From: Ruminococcaceae bacterium UBA2854
Lineage (GTDB): Bacteria > Bacillota > Clostridia > Oscillospirales > Acutalibacteraceae
Direction of reading: 5' to 3'
DNA length: 12,277 bases
NCBI GenBank assembly: GCA_002350765.1
Contig: DEFK01000001.1
Span: 1-12,277, forward strand
A model generated the notes under the pieces. It was not told the origin of the DNA, did not search any database, and saw nothing but the letters and a program-made list of their open reading frames with translations. A program made the translations under genes and the position numbers. Positions 6,464 through 12,217 of this stretch are shown here, one piece after another. How positions within the stretch are numbered: position 1 is the first letter of the stretch; every line of letters starts with the position of its first letter.

Positions 6464-6492
6464 TTGAATATATGAAAGAATTCTGCTAAAAT
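6464..6492 (+). promoter_or_regulatory. Promoter of the Lgt-like gene
   Basis: TTGAAT (6464-6469) and TAAAAT (6487-6492) are spaced by 17 bp. The predicted start near 6499 would leave a very short leader with the ribosome site AAGGTG (6497-6502) at the extreme 5' end. A perfect TATAAT at 6456-6461 without a good -35 is an alternative giving a leader of about 40 nt. Confidence 0.55.
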
Positions 6493-6508
6493 ATTCAAGG
6501 TGTTTTTT

Positions 6509-7309
6509 ATGTTACCTGAAATAAATTTATTCGGTTTAAACATCGGCACATACGGAATCTGCACCGCTGTAGGGCTTATTCTTATGTTCGTTGTCGCGTT
6601 TATTCTCGGAAGAAGATACAAAATCCTTTTTGAGGACATATTATTCGGTGAAATTACCGCGCTGGTCGGCGCGTTTTTAGGCGCGCATATCCTCTATGGT
6701 ATTACCAACGCCGACAAGATTTATAATTCTTTAACAGAATTTTTCTCTAAGCAGCAGGATATATCCCGCCTGTGGGATATAGTTAATTACTATATCGGCG
6801 GAATGGTTTTCTACGGCGGACTTTTCGGCGGACTTTTATTCGGCGTAATCTACTGCAAAAAACGCAAAATAAACTTGGAAAACTACAGCGACTGCTTCGC
6901 TCCCGCGATACCGCTGTTTCACTGCTTCGGACGTATAGGCTGTTTTCTAAGCGGCTGCTGTTACGGAATAGAAAGCGAGTTCGGCTTTACGGCTACGCAC
7001 TCAACCGTTATGACCTGCAACTACGTTAACCGCTTCCCCGTTCAGCTTTTGGAGAGCGGAGTTAACCTTATTATCTTCTTTGTTATGCTTTTATTATTCC
7101 AAAAAGGAATTTTAAGAGGCAGGTTGATTTATGTTTATCTGCTAACCTACGGCGTAGCAAGGTTTATTATTGAATTTTTCAGGGACGATACCTACAGGGG
7201 AATTTACTTCGGACTTTCCACGAGCCAGTGGATTTCAATTGTTGTGGTTATTGTTTCTATTATAATTCTTATTAAGAAAAATAAAGGTGGTAAATATGAA
7301 AAAATGTGA
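6509..7309 (+). CDS. lgt: Prolipoprotein diacylglyceryl transferase family protein, divergent active site
   Basis: A 266-residue membrane protein with about seven hydrophobic segments and the Lgt fold signatures: GTYGICTAVGLIL near the N-terminus, GGMVFYGGLFGG (98-109), GRIGCFLSGCCYG (141-153), FPVQLLES (176-183) and GRLIYVYLLTYGVARFIIEF (204-223). Lgt attaches diacylglycerol to lipobox cysteines. In this protein the positions matching E. coli His103, Asn146 and Glu151 appear to be Tyr, Cys and Cys, giving the GCFxxGCCYG variant. It may be a working clade variant or a paralogue with another substrate. The ATG at 6509 (AAGGTG, spacing 6) is preferred to GTG at 6500. The next gene overlaps its end by 14 nt. 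Confidence 0.82.
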   Translation: MLPEINLFGLNIGTYGICTAVGLILMFVVAFILGRRYKILFEDILFGEITALVGAFLGAHILYGITNADKIYNSLTEFFSKQQDISRLWDIVNYYIGGMVFYGGLFGGLLFGVIYCKKRKINLENYSDCFAPAIPLFHCFGRIGCFLSGCCYGIESEFGFTATHSTVMTCNYVNRFPVQLLESGVNLIIFFVMLLLFQKGILRGRLIYVYLLTYGVARFIIEFFRDDTYRGIYFGLSTSQWISIVVVIVSIIILIKKNKGGKYEKM

Positions 7310-7679
7310 TTATTGCGGAAAAGAAATCTCCTATATGGAACAATACTGCGACGAGAACTGCCATAGAAAAGCGCTTAAATACTACGACCTGCAAGGAAAA
7401 TTTTCGAAGCTGTTTTCGTTTATAAACATAATCTGCATATTCGGAATCCCGATAGGGCTGTTCCTGTTTTCATTCGCGAGCGATATCGGCTGGACGCTTT
7501 TAAGCGCGTCGCTTGTACTCGAAGGGCTTATAATAGTTATACTCCCGTTCCCCGTCGAGAATATGGTAACCTCGTTAAAAATCAAAAAAGCTATGAATGT
7601 CACGAGAATTTTCGGAGCGGTAATACTATTATTAGGAATTATTGCTTTCGTCGCGGATTTTATGTTTTTTCTAAAATAG
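7296..7679 (+). CDS. Zinc-ribbon membrane protein of unknown function
   Basis: A 127-residue protein I cannot place in a named family. Residues 1-22 hold four cysteines (CDYC near the start, then CDENC) spaced like a short treble-clef or zinc-ribbon knuckle. Three hydrophobic segments follow (about 40-62, 66-88 and 102-125), so it should be a small membrane protein with an N-terminal metal-binding head. The ATG at 7296 has AAAGGTGG five bases upstream and lies within the last codons of the Lgt-like gene (14-nt overlap), implying translational coupling and shared expression. Overlap with an Lgt-like gene hints at a membrane or lipoprotein role, but that is inference only. Confidence 0.78.
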   Translation: MKKCDYCGKEISYMEQYCDENCHRKALKYYDLQGKFSKLFSFINIICIFGIPIGLFLFSFASDIGWTLLSASLVLEGLIIVILPFPVENMVTSLKIKKAMNVTRIFGAVILLLGIIAFVADFMFFLK

Positions 7680-7682
7680 AAT

Positions 7683-7688
7683 TATAAT
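7683..7688 (+). promoter_or_regulatory. Possible -10 box for the DUF378 gene
   Basis: A perfect TATAAT lies 13 bases upstream of the hairpin at 7701-7738, but the -35 position (about 7660-7665, TTATGT) is poor. If used, transcription would begin near 7695 and the hairpin would form the 5' end of the mRNA. Confidence 0.3.
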
Positions 7689-7700
7689 TTAATGAATAAA

Positions 7701-7738
7701 AAGCCTCCTTTCGGAAATAATACTTTCGAAGGAGGCTT
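7701..7738 (+). promoter_or_regulatory. Leader hairpin burying the DUF378 ribosome site
   Basis: AAGCCTCCTT (7701-7710) pairs with AAGGAGGCTT (7729-7738), extended by CG/CG past a bulged T and by further G-U and A-T pairs, about 15 bp in all. The ribosome site AAGGAGG (7729-7735) of the next gene lies wholly in the 3' arm, nine bases before its ATG. This could hold translation down. It could instead be an inefficient terminator for the upstream operon, but the plus-strand tail (AATTTA) is poor; the minus-strand tail (TTTTTATTC) is better. Confidence 0.55.
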
Positions 7739-7743
7739 AATTT

Positions 7744-7968
7744 ATGATAGATAAAATAGCGTTAATTATATCAATTATCGGCGGGCTTAACTGGGCTTTA
7801 GTCGGCATTTTCCAGTTCGACCTCGTAGCGTTTATCGGCGGAGGTCAGACAGGAATTATCAGCAGAATTATTTATATCCTCGTAGGACTCGCGGCGATTT
7901 GGTGTATCTCGCTTCTGTTCAGAAACAACGAGATTGTGGATGATACATCAATAAACTCACACGCATAG
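7744..7968 (+). CDS. DUF378 small membrane protein (YuzA-like)
   Basis: A 74-residue protein with two hydrophobic segments. The motif GGLNWALVGIFQFDLVAFI (13-31), then SRIIYILVGLAAIW (about 40-53), is the defining pattern of DUF378. The function of the family is unknown. The C-terminus is acidic and polar (NNEIVDDTSINSHA). The ATG at 7744 has a perfect AAGGAGG ribosome site, which is however paired in the hairpin at 7701-7738. It is convergent with ackA and shares the bidirectional terminator at 8159-8191. Confidence 0.9.
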   Translation: MIDKIALIISIIGGLNWALVGIFQFDLVAFIGGGQTGIISRIIYILVGLAAIWCISLLFRNNEIVDDTSINSHA

Positions 7969-8158
7969 TCGGGAGCCCCGACAGCCAAATCCGCCTTTGA
8001 TTAAGTTATTCTTATTATATAGCTTCATCAACGGCGGGACTTACATTTTTAATCACACAAAATTAGTGTACAGTTCTCAGTTTTCGGTCGGGAATTAAAG
8101 TGTAAAATTTTTCCACTCTATCTGCCCAATATTCACTGACCACTGTCCACTGTCCACT
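7968..8158. other. Convergent intergenic region with repeats
   Basis: About 190 bases between the DUF378 stop and the ackA terminator without a gene. It has a small hairpin GTCGGG agc CCCGAC (7968-7982) with no U tail, a 15-bp segment (8024-8038) matching 59-73 in reverse orientation, CAGTTCTCAG and TTCGGTCGGG (8071-8080, 8083-8092), both also found in the 6239-6362 region, and CACTGTC heptamers (8134-8161). The minus-strand open frame through here is an accident of the repeats. Confidence 0.55.
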
Positions 8159-8161
8159 AAA
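8127..8161. repeat. Heptanucleotide tandem repeat, CACTGTC type
   Basis: Contiguous 7-bp units read CAATATT (degenerate), CACTGAC, CACTGTC, CACTGTC and CACTAAA. On the minus strand this is the ACAGTGG series. It is a second family of heptamers, different from TNNTCAG at 6239-6266 but of the same unit length and also in an intergenic gap, directly beside the ackA terminator. Confidence 0.7.
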
Positions 8162-8191
8162 AAAAGGTTGGCAAAAAGCCAACCTTTTTTT
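8159..8191. terminator. Bidirectional terminator between DUF378 and ackA
   Basis: GGTTGGC (8166-8172) pairs with GCCAACC (8178-8184) around AAAAA, flanked by seven A on the left and seven T on the right, so each strand has a 7-nt U tail. It lies five bases past the ackA stop and downstream of the convergent DUF378 gene. Confidence 0.92.
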
Positions 8192-8195
8192 GCTA

Positions 8196-9401
8196 TCAAA
8201 GTTTTTCAACAATATCTTTTGTATCTCTCGCGATAACGAGCTCCTCGTTAGTAGCGATAAGCTCAACTCTGATTTTGGAGTTATCTGTAGAGAGCTTACC
8301 CTCGTTGCCTCGGATACAAGCCTCGTTAGCCTCGTAATCCATCTCAACGCCTAAGCATTTAAGATAATCGCAAACCGACTTTCTCAGTGTAGGCTGATTC
8401 TCGCCGAGTCCCGCGGTAAATACGATACCGTCGCAACCGCCTAAAGCTACATAGTAAGAACCGATATACTTCGCAATCTGGTAATAAAGCATCTCGTGAG
8501 TGAGCTTAGCTCTCTCGTTACCCTGTTCCTCAGCCGCTGTAATATCGCGGTCGTCGCTGGAAACTCCCGAAATACCGAGAAGTCCCGATTTCTTATTAAG
8601 AATAGCGTCCATCTCAGCGGGAGAAAGATTCTCTTTTTCCTCGATAAATGTTACTACGGACGGATCGAGCGAGCCTGAGCGTGTACCCATCATAAAGCCG
8701 TCGAGCGGAGTAAGTCCCATTGTAGTGTCGATAACCTTACCGCCGTCGATAGCCGTAATAGACGAGCCGTTACCGATATGGCAGGTAATAAGCTTTAAGT
8801 CCTTAATATCCTTGCCCATACGTCTAGCCATTTCCTTGCTTACGAAACGGTGGGATGTACCGTGGAAGCCGTAACGGCGAACGCCGTACTTCTCGTAATA
8901 CTCGTAAGGAACAGCGTACATATAAGCTTTCTCGGGCATTGTGCTGTGGAAAGCGGTATCAAATACTACAACCTGCGGTGTATCCGAACCGAATACTTCC
9001 TCGCTGCTCTCGATACCGAGCGCGTTAGCGGGATTATGTAAGGGAGCTAAAGGTCCTAAGCCTTTAATATCCTCGATAACCTTATCTGTTACTAAGCAAG
9101 ACTCGTGGAAGATACTTCCGCCCTGTACTACACGATGTCCTACAGCCGTAACCTCGGATAAATCCTTAATTACGCCGACTTCGCTGTCAAGAAGCATATC
9201 CTTAACCTGCATAAAAGCAACCTTATGGTCAGGCATAGCGACTTCCTTTTTAATCTCATTATCAGCAGTTTTATATCCGATAACAGAACCCTCGTCACCG
9301 ATACGCTCGCAGTTACCTTTAGCGAGTACGCTCTCGTCAGTCAAATCAATAAGCTGATACTTAAGAGATGAGCTTCCTGCGTTAATTACAAGAATTTTCA
9401 T
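8196..9401 (-). CDS. ackA: Acetate kinase
   Basis: A full-length 401-residue acetate kinase, interconverting acetyl phosphate plus ADP with acetate plus ATP in the cytoplasm; it normally yields ATP in fermenters. Key motifs match the Methanosarcina enzyme: NAGSSSLKYQL (7-17), arginine 90 in GHRVVQGG, catalytic aspartate 148 in FDTAFH, histidine 180 in GFHGTSH, CHIGNGSS (207-214), arginine 241 in GTRSGSLDP, GLGEN (331-335) and glutamates 386-387 near the C-terminus. The ATG at 9401 has AAGGGGA about eight bases upstream. The usual partner pta is not in the window. It is divergent from tmcAL, whose product consumes acetate, and is closed by the strong terminator at 8159-8191. Confidence 0.97.
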   Translation of the reverse strand: MKILVINAGSSSLKYQLIDLTDESVLAKGNCERIGDEGSVIGYKTADNEIKKEVAMPDHKVAFMQVKDMLLDSEVGVIKDLSEVTAVGHRVVQGGSIFHESCLVTDKVIEDIKGLGPLAPLHNPANALGIESSEEVFGSDTPQVVVFDTAFHSTMPEKAYMYAVPYEYYEKYGVRRYGFHGTSHRFVSKEMARRMGKDIKDLKLITCHIGNGSSITAIDGGKVIDTTMGLTPLDGFMMGTRSGSLDPSVVTFIEEKENLSPAEMDAILNKKSGLLGISGVSSDDRDITAAEEQGNERAKLTHEMLYYQIAKYIGSYYVALGGCDGIVFTAGLGENQPTLRKSVCDYLKCLGVEMDYEANEACIRGNEGKLSTDNSKIRVELIATNEELVIARDTKDIVEKL

Positions 9402-9419
9402 ATTTTATTCCCCTTTATA

Positions 9420-9448
9420 TTGAATAGTTTTTAAAATCATACTATAAT
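9420..9448 (+). promoter_or_regulatory. tmcAL promoter
   Basis: TTGAAT (9420-9425) and a perfect TATAAT (9443-9448) are spaced by 17 bp on the plus strand. The predicted start is near 9455, giving a leader of about 56 nt with a TTTTGCAA/TTGCAAAA hairpin (9470-9477 with 9485-9492) ahead of the ribosome site. Its -10 directly abuts the ackA -10 on the other strand. Confidence 0.72.
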
Positions 9449-9477
9449 ATAATAAACTAAAAGTTTTAATTTTGCAA
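9449..9477 (-). promoter_or_regulatory. ackA promoter
   Basis: On the minus strand TTGCAA (9477-9472, four of six) and TATTAT (9454-9449, five of six) are spaced by 17 bp. The predicted start is near 9442, inside the tmcAL promoter spacer, so the two divergent promoters cannot easily be occupied by polymerase together. Confidence 0.6.
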
Positions 9478-9510
9478 GTTTTTTTTGCAAAAATTCATAA
9501 GGTGACAAAT

Positions 9511-10671
9511 ATGAGCACAAATGCCATAATATGTGAGTACAATCCGTTCCATAACGGACACAGGTATCAGATTGAAAAAATTAAAGAAAGCAACGGCTAT
9601 CCCGTAACCGCGATTATGAGCGGAAACTTCACCCAGCGCGGAGATATAGCGATTGTCGATAAATTCAGACGAGCTGAGACCGCCGTTAAAAACGGAGTTG
9701 ATTTGGTTATAGAGCTTCCGACGGTTTACGCATGCTCCTCGGCTAAAAACTTCGCCCGAGCTGGAGTACAGCTTGCCGAAGCTATCGGCTGTACGGAAAA
9801 CCTCTGCTTTTCCGTGGAGGACGACGACCTCGATTTACTTAATCAGATTTCCGAAGCGTTCGACAGCGAAGAATTAAATAACGAAATCAACCGACTTATG
9901 AAAGACGGCTGCTACTATCCGCAGGCGGTCGAAACCGCGCTTAACAACCTCTACTCCCCTAAGCACGCCGAGGTAATAAAAAAGCCTAACAATATCCTCG
10001 CGGTCGAATACCTGAACGCTCTTAAACATACCGACATTAAACCGCTTATAATAAAGCGCGTCGGAACGGAACACGATTCAAGCGATACATTTAATAACTT
10101 CACCAGCGCATCGAACCTGAGGCAGATGATCCTCAACGGCGGAGAAGTTCAAAGCTTTATCCCCTGCCCCGAGGATTTTTCAAATTCGGCGGATATTAAT
10201 TTCTTAGAAAGAATTATAATTTACAAGCTGAGAACAATGAACCTCGAGGAGATTAAAAATCTACCCGACGTCAGCGAGGGTTTGGAAAACAGGATTTATA
10301 ACGCCTTCCGTAACTATAATTCTTTAGAAGAAATATTAACGAATATAAAAACCAAGCGCTACACCCTCGCGCGAATACGGCGGATAATTATAAGCGCTCT
10401 CCTTAACATCACCAAAGCCGAATTGAAACGGGAGGTTGCGTATATAAGGGTTCTCGCCTTTAACGAAAAAGGCGCGAAAATTCTAAGCGAAATTAAACGC
10501 AGCGGAAAGCTCCCGCTTATCACAAATGTCGCCGACGGATATAACAGCCTTGACGATAACGCGAAAAAGCTTTTCGACATCGACTTACTCGCGGGCGATA
10601 TTTATTCGCTGGCAACCGAAAATATAAAACCCTCGGGAGAGGATTTTACAAGAAAGATAATAAAACTATAA
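9511..10671 (+). CDS. tmcAL: tRNA(Met) cytidine acetate ligase TmcAL
   Basis: A 386-residue protein of the YlbM/TmcAL nucleotidyltransferase family (formerly DUF795). Family members activate acetate with ATP to acetyl-adenylate and acetylate the wobble cytidine (ac4C34) of elongator tRNA-Met. Visible motifs are CEYNPFHNGH (8-17) with the HIGH-like FHNGH, MSGNFTQRGD (36-45), NGVDLVIELP (61-70), KPNNILAVEYL (158-168) and TSASNLR (198-204), the ISSxxIR-like nucleotide site. The ATG at 9511 has AAGGTG six bases upstream; an in-frame TTG at 9472 falls in the leader hairpin and is rejected. It shares a divergent promoter region with ackA. A potassium channel gene follows after 17 bases. Confidence 0.93.
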   Translation: MSTNAIICEYNPFHNGHRYQIEKIKESNGYPVTAIMSGNFTQRGDIAIVDKFRRAETAVKNGVDLVIELPTVYACSSAKNFARAGVQLAEAIGCTENLCFSVEDDDLDLLNQISEAFDSEELNNEINRLMKDGCYYPQAVETALNNLYSPKHAEVIKKPNNILAVEYLNALKHTDIKPLIIKRVGTEHDSSDTFNNFTSASNLRQMILNGGEVQSFIPCPEDFSNSADINFLERIIIYKLRTMNLEEIKNLPDVSEGLENRIYNAFRNYNSLEEILTNIKTKRYTLARIRRIIISALLNITKAELKREVAYIRVLAFNEKGAKILSEIKRSGKLPLITNVADGYNSLDDNAKKLFDIDLLAGDIYSLATENIKPSGEDFTRKIIKL

Positions 10672-10688
10672 TTAATATGGAGAATAAA

Positions 10689-11114
10689 ATGAACAGACCG
10701 ATTAAAAGAATGATAAATATAATAAACAGGACAGGATTAACAAAAGTATTGATCGCCTACATAATTACTCTCTTTGCGGGAGCGTTTTTTATAACAATAT
10801 TTGAGCCTGGTATCAAAAACTACGGCGACGCGCTTTGGTACTGCTTTGTATCATCCGCAACTACAGGCTACGGCGATTTTGCCGCTGTCGGTTTAGTCGG
10901 AAGAATCGTAACGGTAATTGTTACGATTTCGGGTATACTTACCGTCGCGATTATCCCGGGCGTAATCGTAAGCTACTACACGGAATACCTGCGTATTAAA
11001 GAAAAAGAAACAATTTCAACTTTCCTCGAGGAACTCGAGAACCTGTCGGATTTATCTAAAGAACAACTCGACAGCCTTTCCGAAAGAGTTAAAAAATTCA
11101 ATAATAAAAAATAA
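10689..11114 (+). CDS. Two-TM potassium channel (Ion_trans_2)
   Basis: A 141-residue channel subunit. It has a basic N-terminus, TM1 at about 18-40, a pore helix (YGDALWYCFVSSA, 45-57), selectivity filter TTGYGD (58-63) and TM2 at about 70-95. The cytoplasmic tail (102-141) is highly charged and probably coiled-coil (IKEKETISTFLEELENL); there is no RCK/TrkA domain. It should form a homotetrameric potassium pore. The ATG at 10689 has GGAG six bases upstream; an ATG at 10677 has no ribosome site. It follows tmcAL by 17 bases and its TAA overlaps the next ATG as TAATG, so all three genes look cotranscribed. Confidence 0.9.
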   Translation: MNRPIKRMINIINRTGLTKVLIAYIITLFAGAFFITIFEPGIKNYGDALWYCFVSSATTGYGDFAAVGLVGRIVTVIVTISGILTVAIIPGVIVSYYTEYLRIKEKETISTFLEELENLSDLSKEQLDSLSERVKKFNNKK

Positions 11115-11887
11115 TGATTTTTGACAGTTTATTTCCGACTACAACCCACCCGAAAATCTGCAAGAACAACGGCTTCGGCGGTAAGGAATACTCTCTTGTG
11201 CGTAAATGGTCGAAGAAAGCGGATAAGTATCCCTGCGGCAGTAACGAATACTACAGCGCGCCGTTTCACGCGAGGGAAAACGCTCTCGAAACAGGCGCGA
11301 AGCTTTACAACCTCGCGCTTAAAGCCAAGCAGTCCGATAAGCCGCTCTGTTTCACCTTTAACGGCGAGGACAGTAAAACTTCAATCAGCTTTTTAAAATA
11401 CATAAACAAGACCGATTCCGCTAAAACAAATAAGGCTCAGAATGATTTTCTGAACCTGATTAACAGTTTTAACGATCCGAAACAGCAGGCTGACGCGCTC
11501 TTAGGACTCGCGCTCCATACTATCCAGGACTTTTTCGCGCATGTTGTAAAAGTCGATTTATATTGTTGCGGAAACAATTTTTATAATCGCGAAAACTATA
11601 AACTTGAAACGGAATATAAAAGCATAAACGCTTTTAAAACCGACGAGCTTATGGGCTTAAAGAATAACGATATCGAGGATAATATCCGCGTTATGAGCTG
11701 GAGATTCAGGGAGACCTGTAGAATAACCTCCGCCATAAGCGAAAAATGGGAAAACGATTTTTTGATACTAAGCATAACCGCTAAACCCACGGGCGACTTA
11801 AAATTCTATAATAGAATTAAGAATTCATTTGGAAATAAAATGTACTGGACTATCGCGTATAGAGAGTATGAGTGGAGCATTGAATAA
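11114..11887 (+). CDS. Zinc-dependent phospholipase C-like protein, function unknown
   Basis: A 257-residue protein without a signal peptide or membrane segment. The clearest feature is GLALHTIQDFFAHVV (131-145), the HxxxDxxxH pattern (His135, Asp139, His143) of zinc phospholipase C-like helical proteins, where the longer signature is ALHTLQDFYSHSN. His52 in SAPFHARENAL is a candidate further ligand, again as in that family. The distal third has no motif I recognise. It should be cytoplasmic, unlike secreted phospholipases. The ATG at 11114 overlaps the channel stop (TAATG) without a strong ribosome site of its own (only weak purines in the preceding AATAAAAAA), so coupling to the channel is likely. 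The metal-hydrolase role is inferred from the motif only. Confidence 0.72.
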   Translation: MIFDSLFPTTTHPKICKNNGFGGKEYSLVRKWSKKADKYPCGSNEYYSAPFHARENALETGAKLYNLALKAKQSDKPLCFTFNGEDSKTSISFLKYINKTDSAKTNKAQNDFLNLINSFNDPKQQADALLGLALHTIQDFFAHVVKVDLYCCGNNFYNRENYKLETEYKSINAFKTDELMGLKNNDIEDNIRVMSWRFRETCRITSAISEKWENDFLILSITAKPTGDLKFYNRIKNSFGNKMYWTIAYREYEWSIE

Positions 11888-11899
11888 CACGATTAAAAC

Positions 11900-11928
11900 T
11901 TGACATAGATAAATATAGAGTATATAAT
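11900..11928 (+). promoter_or_regulatory. Perfect-consensus promoter of a small RNA
   Basis: TTGACA (11900-11905) and TATAAT (11923-11928) are both perfect with an exact 17-bp spacer, starting 13 bases past the preceding stop codon. No plus-strand gene of any size follows before the strong terminator at 11985-12026, so it should make an RNA of about 92 nt from about 11935. Constitutive high-level expression is expected. Confidence 0.88.
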
Positions 11929-11934
11929 AATTAT

Positions 11935-12026
11935 AGAAAATGGAGCTTACCGAGAAACGGTTGCCCCAATAAGATTATTGCAATGAGAATAACCGCGGGG
12001 TTTAGAGGCGGTTATTTCTCTTTTTT
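11935..12026 (+). ncRNA. Candidate small antisense antitoxin RNA
   Basis: An RNA of about 92 nt between a perfect promoter and a strong terminator. Three hairpins are visible. The first (11942-11967) pairs GGAGCTTACCG with CGGTTGCCCC with a mismatch and small internal loop. The second is CAATA agat TATTG (11967-11980). The third is the terminator (11985-12020). Its 3' end runs through the last five codons, counting the stop, of the 23-residue hydrophobic peptide gene on the other strand, so it is antisense to that mRNA's 3' end, as RatA is to txpA. It also lies where read-through from the tmcAL operon would arrive, so it could be made as a 3'-UTR product too. No ORF with a ribosome site is present. 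Confidence 0.68.
11985..12026 (+). terminator. Strong terminator of the small RNA, overlapping the peptide gene end
   Basis: GAGAATAACCGC (11985-11996) pairs with GCGGTTATTTCTC (12008-12020), 12 bp with one bulged T, followed by TTTTTT (12021-12026). It also serves the upstream tmcAL-channel operon, which has no other terminator. On the minus strand the same stem follows the peptide stop, but the tail (ATTGCAATAATC) is poor, so the toxin mRNA may extend further left. Confidence 0.92.
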
Positions 12027-12083
12027 ATCAGAAATTATGATAATTAAGAGTACGAGAACTAATATCAGAATTACTTCCGTCAT
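12012..12083 (-). CDS. 23-residue hydrophobic peptide, candidate type I toxin
   Basis: The peptide starts MTEVILILVLVLLIIII (17 residues) and ends SDKKEK, making 23 residues in all. It is one membrane-spanning run of Ile, Leu and Val with a charged tail, the usual composition of type I toxins and holin-like peptides. The ATG (12083-12081) has a strong AGGAGGGG ribosome site (12097-12090) seven bases upstream. A near-consensus promoter (12218-12246) and a structured leader of about 128 nt precede it, and a small RNA converges on its 3' end. The last codons, GAG AAA and the stop, form one arm of the small RNA's terminator. I recognise the class, not a named family. Action on the membrane is inferred. 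Confidence 0.75.
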   Translation of the reverse strand: MTEVILILVLVLLIIIISDKKEK

Positions 12084-12211
12084 AGTTATCCCCTCCTAAC
12101 ATTTATTCCCTTTCGGGTTTCTATGTAATCAGAGGGTCTCAGTTCCTCTGTAAGAGGGCAACCGCTTCCACGTTTAGGGTAAGCTCCCTGAGAATATCTA
12201 TTGATATTCCC
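12084..12211 (-). promoter_or_regulatory. Structured 5' leader of the peptide mRNA
   Basis: On the minus strand the leader begins with a perfect hairpin GAATATC aata GATATTC (12209-12192), a likely stabilising 5' structure. Next comes a GGGAGCTTACC...GGTTGCCC hairpin (12188-12156), matching the first hairpin of the convergent small RNA. Then CCTCT tac AGAGG (12157-12145), a second CCCTCT (12136-12131) that can pair with GGAGGG of the ribosome site, and CCC GAAA GGG (12117-12108). AGAGG (12149-12145) can pair with either CCTCT copy, so alternative folds that hide or free the ribosome site are possible. Confidence 0.6.
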
Positions 12212-12217
12212 AAAATC

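Noticed and set aside
6500..6508. GTG at 6500 as the start of the Lgt-like gene
   Set aside because: It lies inside the AAGGTG ribosome site that correctly positions the ATG at 6509.
6239..8161. CRISPR-like array from the short repeats
   Set aside because: Units are contiguous heptamers without spacers, and no cas genes are present.
8063..8347. 94-codon minus-strand open frame over the ackA 3' end
   Set aside because: It is out of frame with ackA, crosses the terminator and the heptamer repeats, and its tail is just translated repeat.
8500..9357. Long plus-strand open frames opposite ackA
   Set aside because: They mirror the codon pattern of acetate kinase in antisense; no ribosome sites and low-complexity Ser/Leu/Pro composition.
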